DNA from: Collinsella sp. AF02-46-1
GTDB taxonomy: Bacteria; Actinomycetota; Coriobacteriia; Coriobacteriales; Coriobacteriaceae
Length of the DNA stretch: 10,485 nucleotides
Direction: 5' to 3'
NCBI GenBank assembly: GCA_934876235.1
Contig: CAKXKM010000064.1
Coordinates: forward strand, 1 to 10,485
Position 1 is the stretch's first letter; each line of letters starts with the position of its first letter. The notes under the pieces were generated by a model that had not been told where the DNA came from, did no database searches, and was given only the letters and a program-made list of their open reading frames with translations. The position numbers were made by a program, and so were the translations under genes. This document shows, in pieces, positions 1 through 5,462 of this stretch.

Positions 1-31
1 GCCCCGGCGATCCTGCGGGAGTTAAATCCCT

Positions 32-283
32 TTAGAACTTGTTGTGGAAGGTACGCGAAATGACCTCGTCCTGCTGCTCCTTGGTGAGCGTGTGGAAGTT
101 CACGGCGTAGCCGGAAACGCGAATGGTCAGCTGCGGGTACTTCTCGGGGTGAGCCTGAGCGTCGAGCAGCGTCTCACGGTTGAAGACGTTGATGTTCAGG
201 TGGTGGCCACCCTTCTCGGCGTAAGCGTCGAGCATGTGGACCAGGTTATCGGCCTGAGTCTCGGAAACTTCAGAAACCTTCAT
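32..283 (-). CDS. Stand-alone glycyl-radical subunit of a split pyruvate formate-lyase (83 aa)
   Basis: This protein matches only the C-terminal end of PFL, the domain that carries the stable glycyl radical after activation by the radical-SAM enzyme PflA. Visible landmarks are GGHHLNINVFNRETLLDA (25-42), HPEKYPQLTIRVSGYAV (45-61) with the radical glycine at G58, and the closing LTKEQQDEVISRTFH. E. coli PflB carries the same elements around Gly734. I chose the ATG at 281-283 because AAGGAG (minus strand, 291-296) sits 7 nt upstream; a longer reading frame reaches 328 but has no such site. It lies 85 bp after pflB on the same strand. E. coli GrcA/YfiD, a spare part for damaged PFL, is about 127 aa with its own N-terminal region. 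This protein lacks that region and begins almost exactly where the neighbouring PflB stops, so it reads as an obligate second subunit, not a repair protein. The domain identity is certain; the subunit role is inferred. Confidence 0.93.
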   Translation of the reverse strand: MKVSEVSETQADNLVHMLDAYAEKGGHHLNINVFNRETLLDAQAHPEKYPQLTIRVSGYAVNFHTLTKEQQDEVISRTFHNKF

Positions 284-307
284 AATGTGTCTCCTTCGAT
301 CGATAGT

Positions 308-325
308 CGCCGGCCGAAACCGGCG
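308..325 (-). repeat. GC-rich hairpin between pflB and the glycyl-radical gene
   Basis: A perfect 6-bp inverted repeat, CGCCGG at 308-313 and CCGGCG at 320-325, with a 6-nt loop. It has no T-tract on the minus strand, so it is unlikely to be a full terminator. It ends 12 nt upstream of the AAGGAG of the small gene and could affect processing or translation of that gene. Confidence 0.5.
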
Positions 326-342
326 CACTAATCAGTAATCGT

Positions 343-367
343 TATTGTTAGTATAGCACTAACAATA
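343..367 (-). repeat. AT-rich 10-bp inverted repeat just after the pflB stop codon
   Basis: TATTGTTAGT at 343-352 and ACTAACAATA at 358-367 pair perfectly around a 5-nt loop, starting one base after the pflB stop codon (369-371). It could be an mRNA 3'-end hairpin that stabilises the pflB message, or a protein-binding palindrome. The loop region includes a TATACT hexamer on the minus strand, but no convincing -35 box goes with it. Confidence 0.55.
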
Positions 368-368
368 G

Positions 369-2420
369 TTACTCGCCCAGCTGATCAAGGTCGATATCGC
401 CAAAGAACACCTGGTCCTCCTTGCCGAGCGCACCCGGGATGATGGAGAAGGTGTTGGAGATGCCGTCCTGAGCATCGCGGAACGGGAGCTTGGAAACCGA
501 AGACAGCGAAGCGATGGCGCCGTGGCTATCGCGCTTGTGCATGGGGTTAGCACCCGGGGCGAAGGGCTGGCCAGCCTTGCGGCCATCAGGCGTAGAACCG
601 GTCTTCTTGCCGTACACGACGTTGGAGGTGATGGTCAGAACCGAGGTCGTGGGCACGGAGTTGCGGTAGGTGTCGTTCATGCGGATGTACTCCATGAACT
701 GGTGCACAACGTCGTGAGCGATCTGGTCGACGCGGTCGTCGTCGTTACCGTACTTGGGGAACTCGCCCTCGGTCTCGAAGTCGACAATGATGCCGTTCTC
801 GTCGCGGACGGGGTGGACCTTGGCGTACTTGATGGCGGACAGGGAGTCAGCCACGACGGAAAGGCCAGCAATGCCCGTAGCGAACCAGCGGTGCACGTGC
901 TTGTCGTGCAGAGCCATCTGGATGCGCTCGTAGCAATACTTGTCGTGCATGTAGTGGATGATGTTCAGCGAGTTGACGTACACGCCAGCGAGCCACTTCA
1001 TCATGTCGTTGTACTTGGCCACAACGTCGTCGTAATCGAGCGTATCGCCCTCGACGGCGCGATACTTGGGGCCGACCTGCTTCTTGGAGACCTCGTCAAC
1101 ACCGCCGTTGAGTGCGTACAGCAGGCACTTGGCCAGGTTGGCGCGGGCGCCGAAGAACTGCATCTCCTTGCCGATGCGCATGGAGGACACGCAGCAGGCA
1201 ATGCCGTAGTCGTCGCCGTGGTAGACGCGCATGAGGTCGTCGTTCTCGTACTGAATCGAGGAGCTGGCGACAGAAGTCTTGGCGCAGAACTTCTTGAAGT
1301 TCTCAGGCAGACGGGTCGACCACAGAACGGTCATGTTGGGCTCGGGGCTGGTGCCCATGTTCTCGAGCGTGTGCAGGTAGCGGTAGCTCATCTTGGTAAC
1401 GAGCGTACGGCCGTCAACACCCATGCCGCCGATGGACTCGGTGACCCACTGCGGATCGCCGGTAAACAGGGCCTGGTACTCGGGGGTACGGGCAAACTTG
1501 ACCATGCGGAGCTTCATGATGAAGTGATCCACGAACTCCTGGATCTGCTCCTCGGTGAAGGTACCGTTGGCAAGGTCGCGCTCAGCGTAGATGTCGATGA
1601 ACGTGGAGGTGCGGCCGATGGACATAGCGGCGCCGTTCTGCTCCTTAACGGAAGCGAGGTAGGCGAAGTACATCCACTGGATGGCCTCCTGCGTGTTGGT
1701 AGCAGGGTTGGAAATGTCGAAACCATAGGTCTCGGCCATCATCTTGAGCTCGCCGAGGGCGCGGATCTGCTCCTGCAGCTCCTCACGATCGCGGATGTTG
1801 TCGGCGGTCATGACCGTCGGGGTGGAAGCCTTCTGGGCCTCCTTGTCCTTGATCAGGTAGTCGACACCGTACAGGGCGACACGACGGTAGTCGCCGATGA
1901 TGCGGCCGCGGCCATAGCCATCGGGCAGACCGGTGATGATGTGGGCCGAACGGCAGGCGCGCATCTCGGGGGTGTAGACATCGAAGACGCCGGCGTTGTG
2001 GGTCTTGCGCTCGAAGGTGTAGCGCTCGACAACGTTCTCGTCGATCTTGTAGCCGTGCTGGCTGGCAGCCTGGCAAGCGATGCGGATACCACCGTTGACG
2101 TGCAGCGCGCGCTTGAGCGGCTTGTCGGTCTGGAGGCCGACGATGGTCTCCTTGTCGCGATGGGCGTTATCGATGTAGCCAGCGGGGTGGCTCACGATAC
2201 CCGTGACGGTCTTGGTGTCCATATCGAGGACGCCGCCCTGCTCGCGCTCCTTGAGCAGCAGGTCGAGAACCTCGCCCCACAGCTCCTTGGTACGCTCGGT
2301 CGGGCCGGCGAGGAACGACTCGTCGCCCTCGTAGGGGGTGTAGTTCTTCTGGATGAAGTCTCGGACGTCAACCTCTCCCGTCCAGATGCCTTCCTTGAAG
2401 CCTTCCCATGCCTCCTGCAT
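369..2420 (-). CDS. pflB: Pyruvate formate-lyase large subunit lacking the glycyl-radical domain (683 aa)
   Basis: Formate C-acetyltransferase converts pyruvate and CoA to acetyl-CoA and formate in anaerobic mixed-acid fermentation, in the cytoplasm. The N-terminus (AWEGFKEG, VRDFIQKNYTPYEGDESFLAG) and the body (RKTHNAGVFDVYTP, GRGRIIGDYRRVALYG, NGAAMSIGRTSTF, ESIGGMGVDGRTLVTK) follow E. coli PflB closely. The catalytic pair is C409-C410 in DYGIACCVSS, equivalent to Cys418-Cys419. TSNVVYGKKTGSTPDGRKAG and FSIIPGALGK mark the end of the barrel. The protein then stops after a short acidic tail (FFGDIDLDQLGE) and has no RVSGYAV loop. At 683 aa against about 760 in E. coli, it misses exactly the part encoded by the next gene; the two sum to 766 aa. 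The TAA stop and the next gene's own start and RBS argue against a simple frameshift. The start is the ATG at 2418-2420, with AGGAG at 2433-2437 inside the loop of a small GTAAC/GTTAC inverted repeat. Identity is very secure. Confidence 0.97.
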   Translation of the reverse strand: MQEAWEGFKEGIWTGEVDVRDFIQKNYTPYEGDESFLAGPTERTKELWGEVLDLLLKEREQGGVLDMDTKTVTGIVSHPAGYIDNAHRDKETIVGLQTDKPLKRALHVNGGIRIACQAASQHGYKIDENVVERYTFERKTHNAGVFDVYTPEMRACRSAHIITGLPDGYGRGRIIGDYRRVALYGVDYLIKDKEAQKASTPTVMTADNIRDREELQEQIRALGELKMMAETYGFDISNPATNTQEAIQWMYFAYLASVKEQNGAAMSIGRTSTFIDIYAERDLANGTFTEEQIQEFVDHFIMKLRMVKFARTPEYQALFTGDPQWVTESIGGMGVDGRTLVTKMSYRYLHTLENMGTSPEPNMTVLWSTRLPENFKKFCAKTSVASSSIQYENDDLMRVYHGDDYGIACCVSSMRIGKEMQFFGARANLAKCLLYALNGGVDEVSKKQVGPKYRAVEGDTLDYDDVVAKYNDMMKWLAGVYVNSLNIIHYMHDKYCYERIQMALHDKHVHRWFATGIAGLSVVADSLSAIKYAKVHPVRDENGIIVDFETEGEFPKYGNDDDRVDQIAHDVVHQFMEYIRMNDTYRNSVPTTSVLTITSNVVYGKKTGSTPDGRKAGQPFAPGANPMHKRDSHGAIASLSSVSKLPFRDAQDGISNTFSIIPGALGKEDQVFFGDIDLDQLGE

Positions 2421-2540
2421 TGTGTAACCACGCTCCTAGTTACGTGTAATGCGGCGCTCTCTCACACCGCTGCTTATTGAATTCTTGAATTATCGGCTTG
2501 CACTACCGGCTTCTTCCGTTCTTCACCACACATTGGTACA

Positions 2541-2558
2541 GGGAAAAACGTTTGTCCA
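2541..2558. promoter_or_regulatory. Imperfect palindrome in the pflB leader (possible operator)
   Basis: An 18-bp imperfect palindrome centred on AAACGTTT (2546-2553), with 14 of 18 positions symmetric. A central CG flanked by A and T runs is typical of LacI-family operators. It lies about 90 bp downstream of the predicted pflB start point, so it could act as a roadblock or mark a second, unseen promoter. A chance palindrome is possible. Confidence 0.25.
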
Positions 2559-2650
2559 CCTTGGAACTGCAACCCAAAACCCAAGATTTCACCCGTTTGA
2601 GAAGGATAACATAGCCACCCCCTTCATCAGGGCTGTTATATGTTTCTTTT

Positions 2651-2677
2651 TTTATACCATTAGGGCGTTTTTAACAA
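2651..2677 (-). promoter_or_regulatory. Predicted pflB promoter with extended -10
   Basis: On the minus strand, TTGTTA (2677-2672) and TATAAA (2656-2651) are separated by 15 nt. The -10 is preceded by TGG, giving an extended -10 (TGnTATAAA) that can compensate for the short spacer. It would start transcription near 2644 and leave a leader of about 220 nt before pflB. Called by eye only. Confidence 0.4.
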
Positions 2678-2815
2678 ATCCGCAGGAAATGCGAGCGCGA
2701 GCAACTACCGTTCACCGATTTGTTTGGTATATTTCCTTGCCTTTGTACGACGTTCACTCTAGCTGTTATGCCAGTTTTAGCAGGGTAAAGTGCCCCAGAG
2801 ACCTCGCAGAAACTG

Positions 2816-2851
2816 CAGGGCGGCCACGGGATTTCCCCCGGGACCGCCCTG
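2816..2851 (-). terminator. Intrinsic terminator of the permease gene
   Basis: CAGGGCGG (2816-2823) pairs perfectly with CCGCCCTG (2844-2851), with further G/C pairing inside. On the minus strand it lies 40 bp after the permease stop and is followed by CAGTTTCTG, a modest T-tract. The orientation follows the gene it ends; the plus-strand side has no T-run. Confidence 0.6.
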
Positions 2852-2890
2852 TGGCATGGTTAGTTATTTAGCTTTGATTGCCGCTTGGCA

Positions 2891-3904
2891 TTAGGCGGCT
2901 GCGGCGGCCTTGTCGGTCGTTGCCTTGCTGTGGCCCTGACCCTCAAAATGCTTGTAGCACCAGCTGGTGACCAGCGGGGTCAAAATGGCCGTCACGATAG
3001 CACATGCTGCAACCTGCGCCGTAGCCGTCGCGAGCACCGCGCCGCCGTACATGGCCTCGTTGACGCTTGCCATGGCAGCAGGCGTGGCCACATTGGCTCC
3101 GGCGCAGCTCGAAATGGCCGCACCTGCGACACCCGTACCGCCCGTGAGCTTATCGACCGCGATGACGGGAATTGCAAAGACTACCGAGCAGATCACGCCG
3201 AGCAGGATGCCGGGAAGACCACCGTTGATAAGCTGGCCAAAGGTCATGGTCGAGCCCATGGCAAAGAAGACGAGCACGATGATGGCGGAAAGTGCCGGTG
3301 CCATCATCTTCTTAAAGCTCGGGAAGAGGTTACCCAGAATAATGCCGACGACGATCGGCAGGATGGCGCCCACGAGCGACCAACCGATCGGAGCCTGACC
3401 GGCAGCGCCGAGCACGATCATCGTGACCGGAGGGCCGACAACCAGCGTGGTGATTGCGACGGCACCACGCTCGGCCTCATTGCCCATGGTGCCCATCAGA
3501 CCAGCGTACATAGCGTTGTTGGCGCCGGTGCAAGCGGCCAGCATCACCATGGCAGAGATGCCAAACAGGTTGTCGTTGAATACATAAAGGATGAGCAGCG
3601 ACACGGCAACGACCACGATCTGCTTGACGGCGATGATGATGGCGCCGCGGGCAGCGGCGGCAGGAGCGCTCTTAAACGAAATCGTCGTACCGACGATGAG
3701 CAAAAAAGCGCCAACAAGCGGGCCTGCGCCCTGCTGGGTCATGCCGAGCGTAAAGCTGCCGAGCGTTTTGAACAGGTCGGGGAACAGCGTGTTGAGCAGG
3801 CAGCCCAACAAAAGCGGCACCAAAATATTGGCACCCGGGATGGAGGACATCTTAAAGAACGGCTCCTTTGCCGCCGGCGCCTCCACCGCAGTCGATTCAC
3901 TCAT
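2891..3904 (-). CDS. kdgT: KdgT-family 2-keto-3-deoxygluconate permease (337 aa)
   Basis: A hydrophobic inner-membrane protein with about ten predicted membrane segments. It matches the KDGT family of proton symporters that import 2-keto-3-deoxygluconate, a pectin and uronate breakdown product. Shared features with E. coli KdgT are the early IPGANILVPLLLGCLLNTLFP (22-42), GSFTLGM (49-55), VGPPVTMIVLGAAG (156-169), the ILPIVVGIILGNLFP loop (181-195) and GGTGVAGAAISSCAGANVATP (255-275). E. coli has MDMTNGGLY and SLESGP where this protein has TGANNAMY and TLVVGP, so the substrate may differ. The length is normal (about 327 aa in E. coli). I start at the ATG 3902-3904, with AAGGAG 6 nt upstream (3911-3916); an upstream in-frame ATG at 3925 lies beyond that site. 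The gene sits 108 bp behind a dehydrogenase on the same strand. The family call is strong, the substrate call moderate. Confidence 0.82.
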   Translation of the reverse strand: MSESTAVEAPAAKEPFFKMSSIPGANILVPLLLGCLLNTLFPDLFKTLGSFTLGMTQQGAGPLVGAFLLIVGTTISFKSAPAAAARGAIIIAVKQIVVVAVSLLILYVFNDNLFGISAMVMLAACTGANNAMYAGLMGTMGNEAERGAVAITTLVVGPPVTMIVLGAAGQAPIGWSLVGAILPIVVGIILGNLFPSFKKMMAPALSAIIVLVFFAMGSTMTFGQLINGGLPGILLGVICSVVFAIPVIAVDKLTGGTGVAGAAISSCAGANVATPAAMASVNEAMYGGAVLATATAQVAACAIVTAILTPLVTSWCYKHFEGQGHSKATTDKAAAAA

Positions 3905-3951
3905 ATATATCTCCTTTGGATGCATGCGAATCGTAGCCGCACGCGCCTATG

Positions 3952-3993
3952 TCAGAAAGAAGGCGACGGTCCCGAGTCGCAGGAACCGTCGCC
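3952..3993 (-). terminator. Intrinsic terminator between the dehydrogenase and permease genes
   Basis: On the minus strand GGCGACGGT (3993-3985) pairs with ACCGTCGCC (3970-3962). The stem is 9 perfect bp plus two more after one mismatch, followed directly by TTCTTTCTGA. It lies 19 bp after the dehydrogenase stop. It either ends that transcript or acts as a leaky terminator lowering permease expression; I see no strong promoter between it and the permease gene. Confidence 0.6.
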
Positions 3994-4012
3994 GAATAAT
4001 CGTCGTGGGGTA

Positions 4013-4762
4013 TTACCCGTCCAGGACGATGCCGCCGTCGCAGTCGCCGATCTCGCCGTTCACGAAGCTGGCGAGGTCGGAAGCGAAGAACAGCACCATC
4101 TGCGCAGGCTCGCTGGCCTGGGCGGCGCGGCCCAGAGGAATACCGTTGATGATGCGCTGAGAGTTCTCGTCAGAGAGAATCGAGGTCATATCGGTAAGGG
4201 TAAGTGACGGGCACACGGCGTTGCAGCGGACGCCAAACTTGCCGCCTTCCTTGGCGACTGCCTTGGTTAGACCGTTAACACCGGCCTTGGAGCTGGCGTA
4301 GGCGGCTGTGCCGAGCAGGCCGCCACCGATCTTGCCCGCAACGGAACTCACGTTGACGATAGTGCCGGCATGGGCCGCCTTAAAGTGCGGATACACGGCG
4401 TTCATCATAGTGAAGGTACCGTTGAGGTTGATGTCGATGGTGCGACGCCACTCGGTGTCATCAATCTCGTCGAATTTCTTGGTGCTGATGACGCCAGCGC
4501 AGTTGATCAGGATGTTGGTTTGCGGCAGGTCCGTAAAAATCTGCTCGACGGTCTCACGCGCCTTAGGCGCATCGGCAACATCGAGCTGATAGAACTTGTT
4601 GCCCTCGCCAAGCTCGGCCACAGCGGCCTCGCCCTTGGCAGCGTTCCTTGCGATGAGCGCGACGTGTCCGCCGCCCGCGACGATGCCCTTGGCGATCTCG
4701 AGGCCAATGCCCTGAGTGCCACCCGTGACAATCGCGGTCTTGCCCGTGAAGTCAAATGCCAT
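4013..4762 (-). CDS. SDR-family oxidoreductase, FabG/KduD/gluconate-dehydrogenase-like (249 aa)
   Basis: A classical short-chain dehydrogenase/reductase with a complete active site. It has the Rossmann motif TGGTQGIG (13-20), NCAG (87-90, usually NNAG), N112, S140 in NVSSVAG, and Y155-x3-K159 in YASSK. ARN at 38-40 after the second strand hints at NADP(H), by inference. The closing region (FFASDLASFVNGEIGDCDGGIVLDG) is typical of the cytoplasmic tetramers. Members of this group reduce or oxidise sugar acids (KduD, IdnO), polyols or acyl-ACP, and the sequence alone does not choose between them. The adjacent KDG-type permease favours a sugar-acid substrate. It is unlikely to be the fatty-acid FabG, since no fatty-acid genes are near. 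The start at 4760-4762 has AAGGGGG at 4771-4777. The leader holds a further, unused AAGGAG (4791-4796) and a 7-bp hairpin with a 6-nt loop at 4838-4857. Confidence 0.88.
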   Translation of the reverse strand: MAFDFTGKTAIVTGGTQGIGLEIAKGIVAGGGHVALIARNAAKGEAAVAELGEGNKFYQLDVADAPKARETVEQIFTDLPQTNILINCAGVISTKKFDEIDDTEWRRTIDINLNGTFTMMNAVYPHFKAAHAGTIVNVSSVAGKIGGGLLGTAAYASSKAGVNGLTKAVAKEGGKFGVRCNAVCPSLTLTDMTSILSDENSQRIINGIPLGRAAQASEPAQMVLFFASDLASFVNGEIGDCDGGIVLDG

Positions 4763-4876
4763 GACTCCATCCCCCTTTATATAAGGTGTCTCCTTGCGGG
4801 AAGTTGGAGCATCGCACGTGGCGATAAATGAGTCCCAGTCGTCATGGTGGTGACAACCCCTCGCCTAACCGCGGGC

Positions 4877-4904
4877 ATAATAGTTCTTTGAAACGCTTCA
4901 GCAA
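4877..4904 (-). promoter_or_regulatory. Predicted promoter of the dehydrogenase gene
   Basis: On the minus strand, TTGCTG (4904-4899), a 16-nt spacer and TATTAT (4882-4877) form a good sigma-70-type promoter. Transcription would start near 4870, giving a leader of about 108 nt. It is the best promoter match in the window. Confidence 0.55.
4889..4900. promoter_or_regulatory. LacI-type operator candidate inside the dehydrogenase promoter
   Basis: TGAAACGCTTCA is symmetric at 10 of 12 positions, with a central CG and TGAA/TTCA arms, like LacI/GalR-family operators. It falls in the spacer and last bases of the -35 of the predicted promoter, where a bound repressor would block RNA polymerase. It is not a canonical CcpA cre site because each arm is one base too short. 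No LacI-family gene is in the window, so the regulator would be encoded elsewhere. Confidence 0.4.
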
Positions 4905-4937
4905 TTGAATTTTTTAACTCTTTATGCGCTCTTTATA

Positions 4938-4974
4938 TTGCCCACTGCATGAGGCCCGAATATGCGGGTATCAT
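4938..4974 (+). promoter_or_regulatory. Weak promoter candidates for the marR-ABC operon
   Basis: Two weak options overlap here. One is TTGCCC (4938-4943), a 17-nt spacer and TATGCG (4961-4966). The other is a -10-like TATCAT at 4969-4974, which would place the start point inside the inverted repeat described next. Neither has a good -35 box. Confidence 0.25.
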
Positions 4975-5020
4975 CTTTCACCGAAAATAGTTTCTAGTGT
5001 TAGGGGTTTTCGGTGGAAGA
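4974..5020 (+). repeat. 14-bp inverted repeat spanning the marR ribosome-binding site and start
   Basis: TCTTTCACCGAAAA (4974-4987) is the reverse complement of TTTTCGGTGGAAGA (5007-5020) except at one position, which would be a G-U pair in RNA. The central 9 bp are perfect. The 19-nt interval contains the AGGGG ribosome-binding site, and the GTG start codon lies inside the right arm. It could be the MarR autoregulatory operator or an mRNA hairpin that hides the start codon. Confidence 0.6.
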
Positions 5021-5462
5021 TACCGATTTCCATGAGCTTGGGCGTCAGCTCTTAACTGAGTTTGGCAGCATGCATCATCGCATTTCACGCTCTGCGGACA
5101 AAGCTCTCGGCGGCGAGATGGCTGTCATGCGCGCCCTCATGCTCGCTGGCGGTTCGCTCACGCCGAGCGAACTCGCAAATCGCGCCTGGGTCTCGAGTGC
5201 CCGCATCGCCAATATCTTACGCACTCTCGAAGCCAAGGGCTGGGTCGAGCGCGAGCACTCAAAGACCGACCGTCGTCGTGTACACGTCACAATGACCGAT
5301 AAGGGATTCCAGAATCTCGAAATCAAACGTCGGGAATTCGAGGAGCGCACCGCGGCCTTCCTCGAGCAGCTCGGCGAAACAGATACCCAAGAGATGGTGC
5401 GCCTTCTAAGGCGTTTCAACGAAATTATCGACCGCAATCAAGAAAGGAGAGATGCCGAGTGA
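5013..5462 (+). CDS. MarR-family transcriptional regulator (149 aa)
   Basis: A winged-helix DNA-binding protein of normal MarR size, expected to act as a dimer repressing its own operon until a ligand, often a toxic compound, binds. The helix-turn-helix lies at about 49-76 (LTPSELANRAWVSSARIANI, then LRTLEAKG). The wing at 77-95 holds the conserved D86-R-R-R of the MarR family (EHSKTDRRRVHVTMTDKG). The flanking helices (8-45 and 98-142) form the dimer interface. The start is a GTG at 5013 with AGGGG 6 nt upstream. The stop codon overlaps the GTG of the first ABC gene by 4 bp (GTGA at 5459-5462), so the genes are translationally coupled. The MarR-ABC-ABC order is common for inducible exporters. 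The ligand cannot be told from sequence. Confidence 0.92.
   Translation: MEDTDFHELGRQLLTEFGSMHHRISRSADKALGGEMAVMRALMLAGGSLTPSELANRAWVSSARIANILRTLEAKGWVEREHSKTDRRRVHVTMTDKGFQNLEIKRREFEERTAAFLEQLGETDTQEMVRLLRRFNEIIDRNQERRDAE

Larger units (their letters stand above)
2421..2890. other. 470-bp intergenic region: kdgT terminator, pflB promoter and long pflB leader
   Basis: No credible gene is seen here. A 140-codon plus-strand frame (2449-2871) lacks a ribosome-binding site, resembles nothing I know and runs through the kdgT terminator, so it is left out. The stretch is more AT-rich than the flanking genes. It holds the terminator at 2816-2851, a pflB promoter candidate at 2651-2677, and a leader of about 220 nt containing an AAACGTTT-centred palindrome and an 8-codon mini-ORF (minus strand, 2612-2589). 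Confidence 0.7.

Noticed and set aside
343..367. Rex-type redox operator (TTGTTA / TAACAA half-sites) after pflB
   Set aside because: The half-site spacing is too long for the 18-bp Rex palindrome and the position downstream of the stop does not fit promoter control; an RNA hairpin is simpler.
369..371. pflB being a frameshifted pseudogene
   Set aside because: The small gene has its own ATG and well-spaced RBS, both products keep all key residues, and extra tails lie on both sides of the cut, which fits a true gene split better than decay.
522..2480. 652-codon plus-strand open frame opposite pflB
   Set aside because: Its protein is a Val/Leu/Asp/His-rich shadow of pflB caused by codon bias; the minus-strand product is an unmistakable PFL.
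2449..2871. 140-codon plus-strand frame upstream of pflB
   Set aside because: No ribosome-binding site, no recognisable motif, and it runs into the kdgT terminator hairpin.
2885..4207. 440-codon plus-strand frame across the permease and dehydrogenase genes
   Set aside because: It crosses two recognised minus-strand genes and a terminator, has low-complexity Arg/His/Asp content and no recognisable domain.
4889..4900. CcpA cre site
   Set aside because: Only three bases lie between TG and the central CG where cre has four, so a general LacI-type operator is the safer call.
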